A stretch of 60,000 bases of DNA. Origin: Liolophura sinensis. Lineage: Eukaryota > Mollusca > Polyplacophora > Chitonida > Chitonidae. Each line of letters begins with the position of its first letter. Position 1 is the stretch's first letter. The DNA lies in NCBI RefSeq assembly GCF_032854445.1, contig NC_088297.1, positions 11,124,163-11,184,162 on the forward strand. Reading direction: 5' to 3'. Below, one piece after another: positions 57,291 to 60,000 of the stretch. A program made the translations under genes and the position numbers. The notes beneath the pieces were generated by a model, which had not been told where the DNA came from, searched no databases, and saw nothing but the letters and a program-made list of their open reading frames with translations.

Positions 57291-57496
57291 AACTAGCAGT
57301 CTGGCTGAAGTTGTTTGTGGACTAACAGTAGGCCTAGGCTGTATAATTTGATCCTAACCAGGCTTAAAATGATTATTATCGTTATCATTATCATTAGCTG
57401 ATAATAAATTACCAAAACATATGCATCACTGAAAAATCAGTTTGCTGATGAACCCGCTCTGGAATATGCCACCGATTATAAATATTGTCGTTCCTC

Positions 57497-57668
57497 CACA
57501 GAAGTATCATGCTGAAGACACCAGACGTGACACGTCACCCAATCACATTATACCGCTCTAACCACTCCATGTTGAGAGCCGAGCGAGGCAGCAACAAGTA
57601 CCATTTTATTTTAAAATCTTTGGAATGGCCTGACCTGGATCTTGCTCTAACCAAAAGGCCACCATAGC
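57497..57668 (-). mobile_element. Third tRNA-derived repeat family, copy 2
   Basis: Shares GAAGTATCATGC, AAGACACCAG, GCAACAAGTACCATT and ATCTTTGGAATGG with 47500-47755; its head is GGTGGCCTTTTGGTTAGAGC on the minus strand. Confidence 0.65.
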
Positions 57669-57677
57669 GGCCCCAAT

Positions 57678-57808
57678 CTCATTGAACTCAGGGCTTAATC
57701 TCTAGTCGCACATGGAAGGTCGCTCAGCAGCTCGTTTCCCCCTGACAACAATGCTGGCTGCCGCCGTGTAGGTGAAATATTCTTAAGTACGGCGTAAAAC
57801 TCCGATTA
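57678..57808 (+). mobile_element. (AATA)n SINE, diverged 3' part
   Basis: GTCGCACATGGAAGGTCGCT and core ATGCTGGCTGCCGCCGTGTA, then GTACGGCGTAAAACTCC. Confidence 0.75.
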
Positions 57809-59164
57809 AACAAATTGAGTTCAGTGCGTGGATAGTATCCTGACCGTGGATCGCGTGAGGATGTTATCAGTTGTTTGAAGTCGTTCTGTCGTAGCAGCTG
57901 TGTTCAATCCCGGGATTGGGCAGGGAAATTGTAGCGTCTCAATCCTCCAGCAATATTGCATAGAAATCTATACCTAACATGTTGGAAAAATCTTCGAACT
58001 GATCGCCAGTGCGAGAACATTCCTAGTTTTCTGTATGTTGAAGGCTGAAGCGCCACCTATATGTACTTGAGTACACACTGCTCACATGTTCTTGGGTACA
58101 CAAGGACGTTTCACGCATTTCTAAACATGCACCAGTTTTCAAAAAGAATTGAGCGCTTTTAAAAGAGAGTTCTCAGACTTGAGCATGTTATATAAACATG
58201 AATATGTATAGTAAATAAAAGTGGTTACACAAAAGAAGACGACTCAGAAGCCACTTTTCCGTGATGTGCACTGAACCATATCAGTTGCTGTAAGGTTTTT
58301 GAAAGGACGCCATCATCCACAAAATATTTAACTTGCAGCTAATAACATGAAAACTTAAAACTGAATTTAATTTAGTTACACGTGTAGGAAGCACAAGCAG
58401 AAAGACACATGGTTTTCTCCAAAAAATTTCTTAAGAAATTGGAGATTAATAGACTCATTTTTATGTGAAAAACACTAAATTGGCGTATACACTGAATTCT
58501 CAAAAACACACTGAAGCGTGTACATACCTGGAGCGGTTGGTGGATTTCGGTGTCGTGAATATCCACATGAACATCTCTTTTAGTGGGCAAAGTATTGTTT
58601 TGTTTTCACTTCATGTATAAAATTGCTATACCTACAGGTGCCTGTAATTGATTGTAATTTGCCTACCAGTACACAGTGTACAAGCAGCACGATGAATATA
58701 CTGACCCTAGCCAGGGGCCAAGCGGAATTAGACACAATCATGAAGCAGAGCGCCAGAGATTCTGGACATTCTGTCCATATTTACTTACAAGAGAATTATA
58801 CTCATTGTAAAACTTAAGAAACTCGGAATGAACGCGTTTGATGGAATAACCTTGACACACTAGTTTTTGCAGCAATAACTTGTGATGTTGATTAAAATCG
58901 TAGACAACAACGGTTAGCCTCACATGGAGTTAAACACATTACAAAGGTTTTACAACGCACGGTTTGCTTGCTCCAGAGAGGAACTAGACCAGAATTCTCC
59001 AGACAGTTTCAGAGTTTGTTGGGTCCTGAGGAAGATTTTAAATTTTTTTTCTTGTAATTTCAGGTTACCCGTAAAGAATAACCTGAAATATACAGATTTC
59101 GCTGACCCCCAGAGGGTTTTGGTGTAAATTTGTCGAACAGAGGCTCTGGTAGATGCAAATATCC
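57809..59164. other. No gene seen
   Basis: Short ORFs only. The inverted pair CAGGTTACCCGTAAAGAATAACCTGAA near 59062-59088 is a short hairpin without other support. Confidence 0.5.
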
Positions 59165-59264
59165 CAGATATGCTGGCCGATGTCGTATAAGTAAAATATT
59201 CTAGAGTATGGCGTAAAACACCAATCAAATAAATAAACAAATAAATAAATCAATAAATTAATTA
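59165..59264 (+). mobile_element. (AATA)n SINE, 3' end
   Basis: ATGCTGGCCGATGTCGTATA, ATGGCGTAAAACACCAATCA and an (AATA)n tail. Confidence 0.85.
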
Positions 59265-59394
59265 TGGCAGTGAGTGGAACCGCCTCCATCCCTAATACTG
59301 GTGATACTGAAGGCTGAACATACACAATTGGAGCTGATGATAATCTCTTTATGAACAAAGTGTGAACCATCTTTGGTGCTATGCTTTATTTTTT

Positions 59395-59490
59395 TTTTAC
59401 CATTTGATTTAGCTGCACTCAAGAATGTTTCATTTTACGACGGTGCCCAGCATGATGGTGTGAGACAACCGGGCAGTGCCCTTGGCTTTG
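59395..59490 (-). mobile_element. (AATA)n SINE, degenerate 3' part
   Basis: TGCACTCAAGAATGTTTCAT and TTACGACGGTGCCCAGCATG on the plus strand. Confidence 0.7.
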
Positions 59491-59832
59491 TAAGTGGAAA
59501 TCTAATTATAAGGGCTAGCTAGTTCCTGGCTAATGTTTTTTTTATATTAAAGCAGTGTTTATAGGAATAGTTACAATGAAAGCGTAACTAAGATAATTTT
59601 GCTTGCTTTTTCTTGCTTTATAGCAGAGTGTGTGTGTAATACAAATACGGACGCGTTCCAGTGTTTAAACAAGAGGTGTTGAGAACAGCTGCACTGAATT
59701 TGAATTATAGGATTTTACATCCGACGTTCCTAGGAACTACTGGTAGCGTTAACTTCCATCTTCGGTTAAAATTATATATATTCTTAAAGAGATTTGGATA
59801 TTGTTTTTCCGTTCGATAGCCTCAAAATAACT

Positions 59833-60000
59833 CAAAATATCAGTCTGTTAATTTTAACAGAAAGTCTGTTGTCTGAGTGATACTAAAACATACTGTCAAT
59901 ATAACATAACATTCCGTCATATTCAACATAATACCCTGTTAGTTTAATAGAATCTTTATGTTGAATTAATAGAATATGTGTGTTATATTTAACAGAACAA
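59833..60000. mobile_element. MITE-like element A, copy 5 (cut by window end)
   Basis: CAGTCTGTTAATTTTAACAG, GTCTGTTGTCTGAGTGATAC and TTATATTTAACAGAA. The right end lies beyond the window. Confidence 0.7.

Overview
This is 60 kb of AT-rich, intron-rich animal nuclear DNA. It is almost certainly from a mollusc, most likely a bivalve. More than fifteen copies of one tRNA-derived SINE share a core around GCTGGCCGCCGTCGTATAAG and an (AATA)n tail, a type I associate with mollusc genomes; that link is recollection, not a search. There is no sign of bacterial gene organisation, rRNA, tRNA genes or CRISPR.

Two real genes stand out. On the minus strand, 13.73 to 10.66 kb holds three exons of a CARD-NACHT (NLR-like) protein. 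They comprise the second half of a CARD, a WYK/PWC linker exon, and a 650-codon exon with Walker A, Walker B and a QEFL motif. On the plus strand, 44.17 to 51.30 kb holds a five-exon gene. It begins with a CARD split over two exons and ends in one 2.5-kb exon encoding a family-B DNA-polymerase-like domain. That domain has kept an open frame of about 830 codons but appears to have lost exonuclease, motif A and motif B catalytic residues. The two CARD second-half exons are clear paralogues with the same splice phase. This CARD joined to a decayed polymerase is my main candidate for an undescribed system, perhaps a mobile-element polymerase recruited into innate immune signalling.

Between them lie two further points of interest. 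A 140-bp tandem array at about 17.9-18.85 kb carries, on the minus strand, six 36-nt segments with splice-like ends that could be microexons for a 12-residue repeat, in phase with a 155-nt exon at 17.66-17.81 kb. A full-length BEL/Pao LTR retrotransposon (26752-33672, target duplication CATAG) has broken gag and pol frames. It is inserted exactly at what looks like the 3' splice site of another gene's terminal coding exon (33678-33840).

Most of the rest is repeat. It includes a second tRNA-derived SINE with a 13-bp target duplication, a LINE reverse-transcriptase relic, at least three MITE-like inverted-repeat families, a dispersed family of about 350 bp, minisatellites of 71, 76, 140 and 37 bp, two (TA)n tracts and a near-perfect 66-bp-arm hairpin. 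The other long stretches have no gene I can defend and are listed with what they hold. All exon joins are inferred from splice consensus and phase by eye; no alignment or RNA evidence was available.
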